Below, in pieces: positions 39,195 to 50,650 of a DNA stretch of 64,000 bases. This DNA comes from Sphagnum magellanicum. Its lineage: Eukaryota; Streptophyta; Sphagnopsida; Sphagnales; Sphagnaceae. The DNA lies in NCBI GenBank assembly GCA_021904315.1, contig CM038924.1:14186026-14250025 (forward strand). The letters run 5' to 3'. Each line of letters opens with the position of its first letter. Position 1 is the stretch's first letter. Below the pieces are notes generated by a model. The model made no database searches. It had not been told where the DNA came from and was given only the letters and a program-made list of their open reading frames with translations. The position numbers and the translations under genes are program-made.

Positions 39195-40050
39195 TCTTTT
39201 TATAGACAAAAAAAAATGTTAATGGCTCTTCAAGGAGTTTAAACGACTTTCATCTTAAAATTAGCTTAAATGACTAAAAAAAATGTTAATAGTTCTTAAA
39301 GGCATTCAAGTTGCTTTCATCTTTAAATGAACTATTATTGTTGAAACCTTTATAAGGTTAACTATTCTTTCAAGTTTTGCAGGTCCATTTCTTTGTCTAA
39401 CCTTCCTCGTGTAATAAATGAGGGCATCCGAAATAAGTTATTCTTTTGCCCCCCTTTGGGTTGTCCCCACTACTCTTTTTATCAGCCCCATTTGTGCATT
39501 TGCATTTTTGAATACTAGATACTCCCCTCTTGCTATTCCTTCCTTCCCCCTTCCGGGTGGGTGTATTTTCTTTTATTAAAATTGGAAGGGTTTCATGTTT
39601 TAGACTCACCCTTTATATATATAATGAAACTATAGCAATTGCACTTGCATTTATGGTAATGACTATTCCAATTGCATCCTTTATATTAATTAGGATCACT
39701 ATTCCAATTATGAGTATGTAAAAAATATATCCAAAAAAAGTTTTGGTGTTACATGTACATATATAACCCCTAATGTGTCATTGATAATTGCATTAAAAAT
39801 ATTCCAACAAGTTTGCTATTGTCTTCAATGGTCATTCAATTTTTTGTCAATTATAACTCATTGTAATGGAATTGTGCAACACAAGTTCCAACTAATGTTG
39901 GACTCTTTTCACCAAATCACACCTGCAAATCTTATTGATGTCCAGTGATCCATAATTCATTTCGATATAACAACCGAAGGTGATCCTTAAGGAAAAAAAA
40001 ACATGTCATTAGAAGGTCTAAGTAACATTGGACCCTATATAAGTCATAGC
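39195..40050 (+). repeat. Right member of the diverged direct-repeat pair (LTR candidate)
   Basis: Collinear with 35280-35930, but with about 200 bp extra in the first third (about 39370-39560). Divergence is substantial throughout, so any retroelement insertion would be old. Segmental duplication is the alternative. Confidence 0.6.
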
Positions 40051-40244
40051 CACTAACCCTAAACAAGGATCAATACTTTCAACCTAATCGTTCTTGCCAC
40101 ACATGAATTTTTATTTACAATCTAGTACCCCTATTGACTCCGTCAAACCTTATATTGGTGATCATTTGATGAACAAAATTTCTTTTGCTTTCTTAAGAGG
40201 AGCTTCACCTATTCCCTCTATTTGTGCCTCTAGCAGCATCTATC

Positions 40245-40450
40245 ACATGTAACATCTATCTATGAAGCAAGGTAGTTTGTTTGTTTTGTTTTGATTGTAC
40301 TTATGAGATCCACGAAACTTGGATGCTTCAGATCGTGTGTGTTCTGGGTGTCTTTGGAAAGCTCTTGATGAGGAGGGCGGGGTGCATGGGCTTGGTTCCA
40401 TGATGTTTGGACTTGCGGTGCAAAAGTTCTTGAATATTGAATGATTTCTT
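40245..40450 (+). repeat. Dispersed repeat R2, copy 2
   Basis: Same order of blocks as at 26640-26830 in the same orientation, clearly diverged. Upstream of R1 copy C by about 0.9 kb. Confidence 0.5.
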
Positions 40451-41303
40451 CTTTGAAAATTAAATTAAACTAAATTGTAGCTGAAAATTTCGGAGGATTT
40501 GGAATGTGGGTTTGGTGTTGTTGGAAAGATCTTGATGAGCAGGATTTAATGTAATTTATTGGTAAGATTTGGATTCATAATGTGGGAGATATTGATTTTT
40601 AAGTGATTTCTGCCACTGAAAATTCAAATAAATTCCAAAAAACCAGGTTTTTGAAAGGAAAAAATCAGTCGAGGACGTGGTTACACTTGGGCCAACGGCA
40701 CAGGCCACACTAATAATATATAATTGACTTCGAATCTCAATTATATATTAATAACCAGAAAAAATGATAATAATATTATAATTGACTTCAAATATTATTA
40801 ATATTATATAATAATAACCAGGAAAAATGGGACAAATTGGACAGTATACAGTTTCTAAAAGTGTGGGATTAGGGTCTTTGATTTATGTAATAACCGCCAG
40901 TTGGGGCTATTTGAAAAAAAAATCAACATGAAAGCCCAAAACTTCCGGGTATTTCAAAAAAAATAAATCAAAGAACCGTCAAGTTTCTCAAAAGAATCAG
41001 CAAGGCCTGACAGTTTTTTAGGCATTTTCTTCTGTGACTTTGTCATAAAAAAAATTTGAGAATCATGATTATATATGATAACTGGGTATACTCAGGTTTT
41101 TTGATAACCATGGTCATATATCAGAGCCAAATATTTTGATTTTTATGAACATGATGAGTATCAACTCTGAAACCCATCCTGGTACCCAACTGAGGTTTGG
41201 TGCACTTTCTAATACCCACCCAACTCTGGTTTAAAATTGGTCAACAAGAAGGCAATTCTCTGTTTTGTAACTCTTTGCTTCAAAAAATACGTGCAGAAAA
41301 GTA

Positions 41304-41520
41304 CATTAGCATTCAAGGGAGGGAGTGGCGGGGTGAAACCCAGAAAAAAACCATCAACTTTGGTGGTAAACTGAGTTTCATCCTGTCTTTCCTTTATCCT
41401 GAGCGCCGCCTCCACTGCTGCTACATATATTTTCACTGCTCTTACCTGTAAAGCTACTGTAATTAGTTTCGAACCTTGTGCATTTCATATTGAGATTTAA
41501 TAAAATCTCCTTACTTATAA
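41304..41520 (+). repeat. Dispersed repeat R1, copy C
   Basis: CATTAGCATTCAAGGG, GGTAAACTGAGTTTCATCCTG-type sequence, CTGCTGCTACATATATTTTC and TTTCGAACCTTGTGCATTTC match copy A. It stops after TTTAATAAAATCTCCTTACT, so the right-hand end is missing. Confidence 0.75.
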
Positions 41521-41879
41521 ACTAAAATCAATAATAAAGAGGTAAAAATAGATATTATAATACCATGAAAAGAAAAGGAGCGTATATGAGAACATCTCTA
41601 CTTATCAACCATTAAAATAGTATTGGTCTCATGACGATTCTCTAGGAGATCCATCCCTAGATGTTTTGTGAATTCAACTTTAATTCATAGGAAATCTTAA
41701 TATCATGGTGATTAGAAAACACCCAAAAGACTTTTTTTTTGGGGCCATACTCTGTTTATTGTCTCCTACATGCCATCGCCAGCAAGCTCCTATTATGCAT
41801 TCAAGTCTAATGCAGTCACCAACTCACCAATGGACTGTGGTAGTGTGCATTGTGGTTACCACATGTTTAGTGGTTTTTA

Positions 41880-42345
41880 CTGAATCATCGATGCTTAATT
41901 GTTGCCAATGCTTAATGGTTGTTGCCGATGTTTAATGGTTGTTGATAATTCTTAATTGATGCCAATGCTTAATGGTTAATGTTGATGTTTAGTGGTTTAA
42001 TGGTTGCTGCCAATGTTTAGTGGTTGTTTAATGGTTGCTCCCCAATGCTTAGTGGTTGTTGCCCATGTTTAGTAGTTGTTTAGTGGTTGCTACCAATGCT
42101 TAATGATTTACCAATGCTTAGTAATTACTTAATGGTTGTTGCCAATGTTTAATGGTTACTTGATGGTTGTTACCGATGCTTAGTGTTTGCTTAGTGGTTG
42201 CTACCCAATGTTTAATGGTTGTTACCATTGCTTAATGTTAGTGCAAAGGTCACTACCAATGTTAAGTCTAGTTTATTGGTCATTGTTTAACTCTAATGCT
42301 TAGTGTTCATTACCAAACTCTAATGTTTAATGTTCATTGCTGAGC
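41880..42345 (+). repeat. Degenerate minisatellite of TTAATGGTTGTTGCCAATG-type units
   Basis: Units of about 20-30 bp combining AATGCTTA or AATGTTTA with ATGGTTGTT or GTGGTTG recur more than fifteen times with drifting length. It directly precedes the second hAT remnant. Confidence 0.75.
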
Positions 42346-42419
42346 CATTGACACTTGGAAGTTTATGGTTTTTGATTTGAAGTGAAAATTTTTAATTTTA
42401 ATTTTTGTTGTTACATTTG

Positions 42420-44610
42420 CCATGGCATCACCCTTAGTTGTGCCCAAAAATTTCAAATACAATTTTTTTTTCTTTGATTGTGTTTCCATAGATCCTTTTG
42501 TTGTTGCAAGTTCTAACCAAAATGCTGAGTATGTTGTCATGGTTATTGATCCAACCCAAGTAGAGGTAGATTTGGCAAATATTAAGGGAAAAAAAAAATG
42601 TATGAAATGAACCATCATTTCCAAAACTCATGGGTTGCAAAACTGCCTTGGATAGAGTTTGTCATGGTTGTTGATGGGAAAGTCACGCAAATTAAATGCA
42701 AAGTGTGCATTGTCATTGAAGGGTGAAATAAATTCCTTGTGCCTAAGTTGGATTCATCATGGAAACATGTTAGCCAAAGGAAGTCCACAATTGCATCAGC
42801 AAATGTGGCAATTGGGGATTTATATTTTTTGAAAACAAATCAACATGTGTTTAATGAAAAGTTGCATGTGCAAAGAGGTAAGGATTCTATTTAATAGCAA
42901 GTTGTTGAAGGGGTTTTGGTGGAAAGGAAAAAAAATTAATGCAATTTGCATTCATTTTCCACCTACTTTCCTAAGGTAGACCCATGACTAAATATGAACA
43001 AATGTAGTCCTTGTTTGCAATCCTGAAAATGCCTAACAACCTTTTTAAATACTAAAATGATTGTGCAGGTTGGGAAATTGCAAAAGCTTTGCACTATGTG
43101 GTATTAATTACCACTAAATAGGCAATTTTGGCCTCAAATTTCCTTCCTATTTTTGTAGATGAGGTGACTATATAGTTGATAACCAGAATTGGATTTTTGT
43201 CCATTGTTATGTGGTTGTAGGTTGGAAATAAATGCCCATTTTGCTCACACTTGAGCATTTGGTTAAAGGTGGAATTGCTAGCAACATAAAAAATGTGATC
43301 TTGGTTGCTTTCATTACATATGGTGGTTTGATTGATGAATAGATTTTTGAATGTCTTATGTGTTTAGGAGTTGATGGTGTTTCCACATTTCAAGGGGTTT
43401 AATCAAGAATTACTACTTTGATGAAAACCCAACAAACACCTTTCCTCATCATAATCCATTGTATAGTACATAGAATGAACCTTGCAGTGCAAAGTTTGTT
43501 TTCCATGCTAGCACCTTTGAAACAAGTTGGGAAATAATACAAGACCTTGATTGTTAAGATGGCAACTAATAGTGGGTTTGTGGAAGCAACTAGGACCAAT
43601 TTGGTGAATTTATGTGATATTGGTACAATTTTGGGTTTACCATGTATTTTACCTATGTTGGAATCTATAAATGCTTTGATGAAATTTGCTTAGGCCAAGG
43701 ATGTTTTTTGTGTGTGATTATATTACAACTCTTAAAATTTGCCAACCCGATTTATACAAAATGTACATTGATCCCACCACTTCATTTTGACCTTAATTTT
43801 TTTAAAAATTCACAAATGTTGTTACAAATACATCTTGTAAAATTACTCAAGATTGGGTGATTGACCTAAATGATGGGACAAAACACTTGGCTTTTTGCAT
43901 CATTGGACAATCTTACATGGTCCATTATGTTGATTCTTTAATTGGCATCCATTTTATAGTTACTCATGGGGGTTTTGATCAAATTATCACATATGTGAAA
44001 GTTCACTGCACTGTTGCCTATGATTTGTTGGTCACTAAATTAGAACAAAGGTTTCTAAATCATGAATTGATGAATGCTCTTGGTATTATCTACCCACAAT
44101 ACTAGTTACAACCAAATTGTGAGTCCACTTTTGTGGACCATCTATCCTTAATCAAACGACATTATTACATATCCCAAAACCTTCGTGTTGACAACATATG
44201 AGTTTTTGAGGCATTTTCAAAAGATATTTTGGATTTACAAACCTCTCTTTTCAAGCTGATTATGAAGAATCACATTTCTAAAGCTATGGCAGAACCTAGA
44301 GATGAAAATCTAATGACTAAATTGTGGTGTCAACTTGTCACAAACAATCTATTGGTTCAACATTTTTCTAAGTTTATGCAATTGGTTGAACTAGCATTTA
44401 TTCAGGTCATTAATAATGTGGACGATGAAAGAACCTTTTCCACTTTAACTTTTATGAAATCCAAGTTGCGGAATCAATTGATAGGGCATTTGGATATTGT
44501 CATCTACATGTTTGCTCAAGATTTCTTCACTAAAAAAAATTTTCCTTTCCAAGTTGCTATTATGGATTGGAATGATGGAGACAAGGTCAAGATAGGAATG
44601 AATGCATGAG
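42420..44610 (+). pseudogene. Degenerate hAT-like transposase, second family
   Basis: Conserved-looking blocks run through several frames with stops. They include IEFVMVVDGKVTQIKCKVC (a possible zinc-finger part near 42,655-42,715), a run giving KTNQHVFNEKLHVQRGKDS, HCIVHRMNLAVQSL near 43,440-43,500, and a C-terminal block with NNVDDERTFSTLTFMKSKLR and HLDIVIYMFAQDFF (44,410-44,530). The last resembles the hAT dimerisation domain of zinc-finger/DUF4371-type proteins. It differs from the 6.7-8.8 kb copy. At least five in-frame breaks rule out an active protein. Confidence 0.65.
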
Positions 44611-44869
44611 TATTGGGTTTTGTAGTTCTAACTTGCATTTTGTGGATTGCAGGTTATTATTTTGCGTTGTTTTGTTGTTGAGCCAGGCTTTGATTTTTTT
44701 TGGTGATGTATGCAGTTTTCTTGTATGGGCTTGAACCTTGGAATATATGAAGCCGAAAGATTTTAACTTGTAAGTTGTAAGTGTGTTTTCTACCTTACAC
44801 AATCATGTTTTGTTTATATATCACAATTATAACATTGTCAAGCTGCTACAAGTACTTTGGGTTGCTATG

Positions 44870-44990
44870 GGTACTTTGTGCTACAATGGGCAGGGCCCTT
44901 ATGACTAGGGTTCAAATCCCTCACAAGGTGCATAGAATAAATACTCTAATTGAAATTGTTGAAATTGTTACATGTCATCAAATTTCATAA
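44870..44990 (+). mobile_element. Possible SINE remnant
   Basis: GGTTCAAATCC (44909-44919) is a perfect box B, and TGCTACAATGG (44879-44889) resembles box A, but the spacing is only 30 bp, short for a tRNA. No tail or flanking duplication was identified. It lies just after the second hAT remnant. Confidence 0.3.
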
Positions 44991-46092
44991 CATAATTTTT
45001 TGCTAGATGCCTAAAATTTGAACACCATTTCATGTGTGGAGCCTACTCTTTGTACACATAGAGGTCCAAGGAGGAGGCACTGCCAACCTCTACAACTTCA
45101 AAATTATTTGCCTAATTTACATTTTACTTTTTTTGGGGTTGTAGTATAACCACCTACATCACACTGAATATTTTTGCAAATAGCCATAAAGGCTTCGCCT
45201 TGTCACATCCCCTTGCCACTCGTGCTACAAATTTTAAAACATAAAAAGAAACACTGTTGCGGTGGCTGGTAAAAGGCAGAGCAGTGCAATGCTGTGCACC
45301 TGCACAAAAGAGTGTAATAAATATGATCTGACTGCTGCTGACGGATGGATGACGGGACAGATGGATGAAATGATGCTTCACGACGTCCTTTACTATATGT
45401 AATTGGTCCAGATGGTTCGCTATTAGTAGTCCCCCGTTTATTTGCTGGTCCAGTTTCAGTTTTATGGGTGGGGTTGAAAAAAAAGTAAATAACTAAACTC
45501 GGATGTGAAAAATATTTTTGCAGGGTTGTATCCTGAGCACCGCTGGAGATGATGGTCTTACACCTTGGACTTCAGACTCCGCCGTGGCTTCAGAGGGTGG
45601 TAATGCCTTCTCAAGCCATTACCTTACACATAACAACCTTTGGAGACTTTTTTGCTTCATTAAATGAAAGCAGTTGCTTAGCATAAAATCTGGCGAATTT
45701 GGGTCAATTTTTTTCATGAATTTTTTTTGTATAGGTTGAAGTCATATTTTCCAGATCAAAATTTGATGAAATTTCGCCAAAAAAAAAAACATTGGGTGGA
45801 ATCCATTAAATGACAAGCTTTATATGTTTCATTGGAATTCATCAGTCTTTTTTTTTTTGGGATGAAAAATCACGAAAAGGCAACTCAACTTTCTGAAAAG
45901 GAAATATTCATTTGCAAATTTTTTTAAAAAAAACATTCACCTAAAAGCAACAGAAAACGGTCTTTTTAAGGAAATAATTGGCTATAGTTTGAAGAGCTCC
46001 TTGAAATGATGTTAAAATTGAAACCCTAGCTAGTTACTAGTTAAGTCAAAATCTGACTAGTGACGCTTGTTGCCCTGGCTCCATAAAGAAAT

Positions 46093-46113
46093 TAAAAAAA
46101 AAAAAAAAAAAAA
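46093..46113. repeat. Poly(A) run
   Basis: About 21 A, just upstream of hairpin H1 copy 2. Confidence 0.85.
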
Positions 46114-46144
46114 CACTGGAACTCATGCCAATTAAAAGTGCATT

Positions 46145-46190
46145 CACACTTGGTGTTAAGGACTCTAGTGTTAAGTTCCCTAACACCAAG
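46145..46190. repeat. Conserved dispersed hairpin H1, copy 2
   Basis: CTTGGTGTTA (46149-46158) pairs with TAACACCAAG (46181-46190). The loop side CTAGTGTTAAGT matches copy 1, as does the left flank TTCACACTTGGTGTTA. Confidence 0.6.
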
Positions 46191-48654
46191 CTAGTCATTC
46201 AGGACCCAAACCTATTTACCATGAAGATTTTATGTTAAGTTAACATTCACTCACCCATGGTTAAAAAACCACCCATTTAACATTGGGTGCCACGTAAGAT
46301 GCCACCTAGATTTTCACTTAACACTGAGTTAAACATAGGTAGATAGGTAAGAAAATAGATAACTACTAGATAAAGTAGATAGTTTATACATAGCTAAGGG
46401 CTGTTTTTACTACCCACCTACTAACAACCTGCTAGTGGGTTGTTAGTAGGTATATGTAGTTAAAAAAAAAAAGGCAAACTGAGCTGACCACCATGGTTAG
46501 CTAGGGAACTGGAACCTAACAGAAAACTGTCTCCTGACCACTTATCATCCATCCATCCTTCATGGTGCACTGGTGGGTGCTGGTTCACTGTAGCCGAGAA
46601 CTTGAACCCATTGCCATTATTAGGACTCAAGCCATTTCTATGAAGAAAATTTGCCATTATTAAAGAATAGACCTGTATTGAAATTTACCTGGTATCAAAC
46701 TTCAAATATCACAACTATTACACCAATAGCCAAAATAGTTGTGATATGCATATACACCAATAGCCAAAATATCTTATCGATTATATATTAATTTTGAAAA
46801 AAAAAGGATGTTTACCCACTCTATTAGCATGGAGAGTGGGTTACACTTTGTGAACCCAACACCTAAGCAAGTTCATAGGATTTTTTTTTTCTCCAAATGT
46901 TTTGTGTATCTAGTCTTCCAACAAATTAAGGATTGTATAGGGACAAAGTTCAACAATTAATTAAAACTAATATTGAAGTATAATGGCTTATCAACTATTT
47001 TAAAAACTCAACTTCTTTATCTTAAAAAAATTGGCCTTGAGTTCAAAAATGTCTTTTGTAATTTCAGTTTTATTTCTAGATTTAGCGAAAGGCTTGTTAC
47101 ATGGTTTGGTTCTTGCATCAATTCCAACAAAAGGATTTTAGCTTGGTTTCAAATCCACAACAACTTGACCTTGAACCCCTCACATTTAACTCCGAAAACC
47201 AAAATCCCTCACAACACTTGCAAAAACATGAAACCCCCACATAATAAATTTGTTTGTGAATAGATTGCTTGCAATAAAAAAATTAGAAATATTTATTTTC
47301 ACAAGTACAAAATGAAGCCAAATGAGAGGAACAAAAAATGAACATAGAATGATTTACATACAAGGTTAATGTTCATCCATATGCTAGATGGGCTCTAGAC
47401 TAGATTGATATTTGCAATTCATCCTTCAATGTATATTGTTAGAACTAATGTTGGTTAGTTCTTGGTTTTACAAAAATCCTCATGTTTGCATTTAAAGTTT
47501 TTTATAAAATGAAAGACCCTTCAATGATGGGTTTAGGGAATATTTTCAAAAATTAAAGCCTATTAAATTTAGGGTTAAGTTCAATTTTCTTGGCCAAAAT
47601 TTTTAAGTCTAGTAGGTCCAACCTTATAACTATAAGAACCTTCAATTCCAAGTTTAAGCCAAGGCCACTACCAACTTGTTTTTATGAATGGTTGCAAAGT
47701 TGGTTTCTAAGCAATTTTTGAATTTTTTGGGTTTTGATGTTTTCAAAGTGTTCCCACCAAGTTCCCAAAATGTTCTTGTGATGTTCCCTTAACATCCAAT
47801 GGGTTCCCAAAGTGTCTTCCAACATGTTCCCAAGAGCAACAATAGAGAACAACATAAAGAACACCATCATAATATATTTGTGTAAAGGTCATTTTAATGT
47901 TGCCAATGGAGATGACATTATACATTGAAGTTGAGGGTTATGACCTAGAACTTAAAATCCCTAGAACTCAAACATAAGATGTTAAAACCTAAAAACTTTA
48001 AACCCCATCTAAACCTAAAACCCTAACCCCTACGTAACCCTATGATTTGAACCTATAAAAAAATCTTTTCAGACCACATTTTTATAGTCATAAGGTTTAG
48101 TCCAAGTTCAAGCCCCTTTGAAATTGGAGTACAAATCCATGTATACATTACAAACTCCCCAAATTTGTAGATTGTGTAGGTATGAAGATTTACACATTCA
48201 AACAAGCAATGCATAAATACAACTAATTAAGACCCATCAATTACCTATAAATTTTACTTACAATTAATTAAATCCATCAATTATCGATAAACTCTAACCT
48301 ACTTGCTAACTTTTCAAAAAAGTTCAATTTGTTTCACTTGAAAAAAACCTGAACCGTTGGGTTCACCACTCCAAACTAGGGAACCTTCCAACACTGGTTT
48401 TAACCAGTATTGTGCATGTAAATGGTTCAGGACTTACACTCCATGTAAGTGTAAAAATAAATATATTTTTGTAGTTTTATGCTGTCCGAGAAAACAATGT
48501 AAATGTAAATATGAATATATATATATATATATATGATTTTACATGGCTATGTAAAACAATGTAAAAAATGTGCTTTTTACTTGAAGAGGGGAGATTTCAT
48601 AATGTTTTAAAAGATAAGCCAGCTAAATGGTCCATTGCAAAAAAAACCATCAAA

Positions 48655-48845
48655 ATATACACCCTACTTGTAAAGCTACTATAATTAGTCTTGAACCTTG
48701 TGCATTAAATGCTGATTTTTTAGCATTTCATTCCCAGATTTGATAAAAATTTCCTTACTTATGGATACCCCTGAAAGAATGTTTTTGGCGGTGAAAGGAG
48801 GCCCAAAGACAGCGTGACTTTACAAATAATTTTAGTATTCACACT
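48655..48845 (+). repeat. Dispersed repeat R1, copy D (right part only)
   Basis: Matches from AAGCTACTATAATTAGTCT through GAACCTTGTGCATTAAATGC, AGATTTGATAAAA, GGTGAAAGGAGGCCCAAAGA and GTGACTTTACAAAT. The left half is absent. It lies within the 655-bp insertion-like segment at 48400-49054. Confidence 0.7.
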
Positions 48846-49054
48846 TACACTTACATGCCCCCAAAACATTTACACATGCCATGTAAGTGTATTTGACAAA
48901 TATTTACATTGGCCTAGTATAAGTGTAAATATATATGTATTTACACTGCAACAGGATAAGTGTAAGTGTAAAAAACTTGGACATGTAGGTGTAAATGATT
49001 TACACTTACAATGGATTTACACGCCGTATATACGACTATTGACATTTACACACA
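48836..49054 (+). repeat. MITE-like repeat M1, copy 2
   Basis: Rich in TGTAAGTGTAAA and its complement. Shares with 38490-38690 the end block GTGTAAATGATTTACA, CCATAT/CGTATAT, ACGACTATTGACATTTA. Forms the right end of the insertion-like segment. Confidence 0.55.
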
Positions 49055-49065
49055 CAACACTGGTT

Positions 49066-50650
49066 GGAACCTTACAAAGTACAAAGAGAAGGCAAGGAAG
49101 GCTTGAATTTATTTTGTAAGTAATGAACATCTATGCCCTAGAGGGGAGAGACATTGTGATGCACCTAGAAATGGGCAAAAAGTTTGGTGTCGCTACACTC
49201 TAGGGTCATGTGGAGTTCACTATAGAAACATTTCCAGCATAACTGAAGGATCTCCACTTGGGCTTCACCATGCTAATCACAATGGGTTTCTAATTTAGCA
49301 TGTTGAGTATTTATCATTCTTATGGATGTCGTTTGAAGGACTCAGCCATTATGCAATGAGCCACTTTGTTCTATTTGTGATGAACAGGATTTTGAATGAG
49401 TGCAGGATTTCCTTCAATTTCTGATCTTTACACCATTCTATGTTTTCGGTTTGAAATGTTGTTGGTGTAAAAGGTCAGGTATCACTCATTCATGATGATT
49501 GTGTGTGTTGCTTTGTTTTTTATACCCTGCTCATTCTAACATTTGTGTCTCCATACAGAAATTGATTTCTGTTTCTGGAATTTGGTGTGTAGTAGCAGTA
49601 GGTTGACAATTCCCACCCGCATCTTACTACTTTCTGCTTTAACATGCATGATGTGTTTACAGCATTCAGGAGAGATTTGTCTATCACGTATATCATGATG
49701 CAATCACATCCAGTGTAACATTATTCAACAAATAATTACCAAAGTGGGCAACGGCACGGGTAAGGTTTGCAACTGATCAGCTGGGTGAACTTTACTCACC
49801 TCGTTCCACTTTTTTACTATGGCTTTATATACTTTAGTGACACATTCAATCATATCTCTCTGTAAGAAAATCTCTGACATGTGTGTGAACACATAGGATC
49901 ATGGACTGTTGTGCTACCTCTGAGATGCTTAAGAAAGTCCAGAAACAGAAACCAAACTACGTTTTGCATGGCTGCCGCTAACAAATTATCAACTCAAATC
50001 AACTGGGATTCCTCCCAAAGTCTTCTCCTGTCACAAATCCTACAGGAAATTCTAGGCAAAAAACTTGCTCCTTGATCTGCTGTACTTTTGGGTTTTGGGC
50101 ACGAACACCAAGATGACACTTCACCAGCTCTTGATGAGACGGACAAAGGACTTGCAGACAATAATAGCAAAAGGGGTTGGGATAAGAGATCTTGTTCTCA
50201 GCCAGTATAGGAACAAATATGCGAAGTGGAGTAAGCCCAGGACCAGGAGTATTCGGTTGTCAGTTTTGAGGCCCAATCACCCCCAACCCCCCCCCGGGTA
50301 AGCTCGATATAGCTTGGTCCAAGATTCCTTCCTTAGAGGTGCCTCGTTCCACAAGTGCTACAGTCTCTATATGGCCATAAGTGGCCTAATTTCAGCTGAC
50401 GATGATGCCACCAATCACCCCATAAAATCAATCTCCACCTGAATCGGAAAAGAAATCAAACACAAGGTGGGCTATATCTTGTGCACACATTCTCATCTCC
50501 CAGTTGACACAGAAAGGATTGGAAGGTTGCTGATGTGCCACATCAACCATTGCTCAATAATGCCTTACCCAAAAATTTCCTGGATAGAAATGCACTTCCT
50601 TCTGATTTGTGTTTCTCTAAAGATGATGCAGAGAGGAGACTCCCCCAAGG
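49066..50650. other. Region downstream of the MUB gene, 3' UTR plus intergenic
   Basis: The part nearest 50650 is probably the MUB 3' untranslated region on the minus strand. Short frames near 49881-50301 have no recognisable domain. Confidence 0.35.

Larger units (their letters stand above)
44991..48388. other. Intergenic, no gene recognised
   Basis: Contains poly(A) and hairpin H1 copy 2. One exon-like piece after TTTTTGCAG at about 45523 was examined and not accepted. Confidence 0.4.
48400..49054 (+). mobile_element. 655-bp insertion-like segment between 11-bp direct repeats
   Basis: CAACACTGGTT occurs at 48389-48399 and exactly again at 49055-49065. The enclosed segment has weakly complementary ends (TGTGCATGTAAATGG at the left; the reverse of the right end reads TGTGTGTAAATGTCAA). 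An 11-bp duplication would suit a Mutator-like element. R1 copy D lies inside, implying nesting. No transposase. Confidence 0.45.

Noticed and set aside
45523-45605. Exon-like piece after TTTTTGCAG, reading GCILSTAGDDGL
   Set aside because: Slight WD40-like look, but there are no partner exons and no donor in context; likely chance.
49881-50301. Two adjoining open frames of 64 and 78 residues
   Set aside because: No recognisable domain and no matching splice structure; probably noncoding DNA downstream of the MUB gene.
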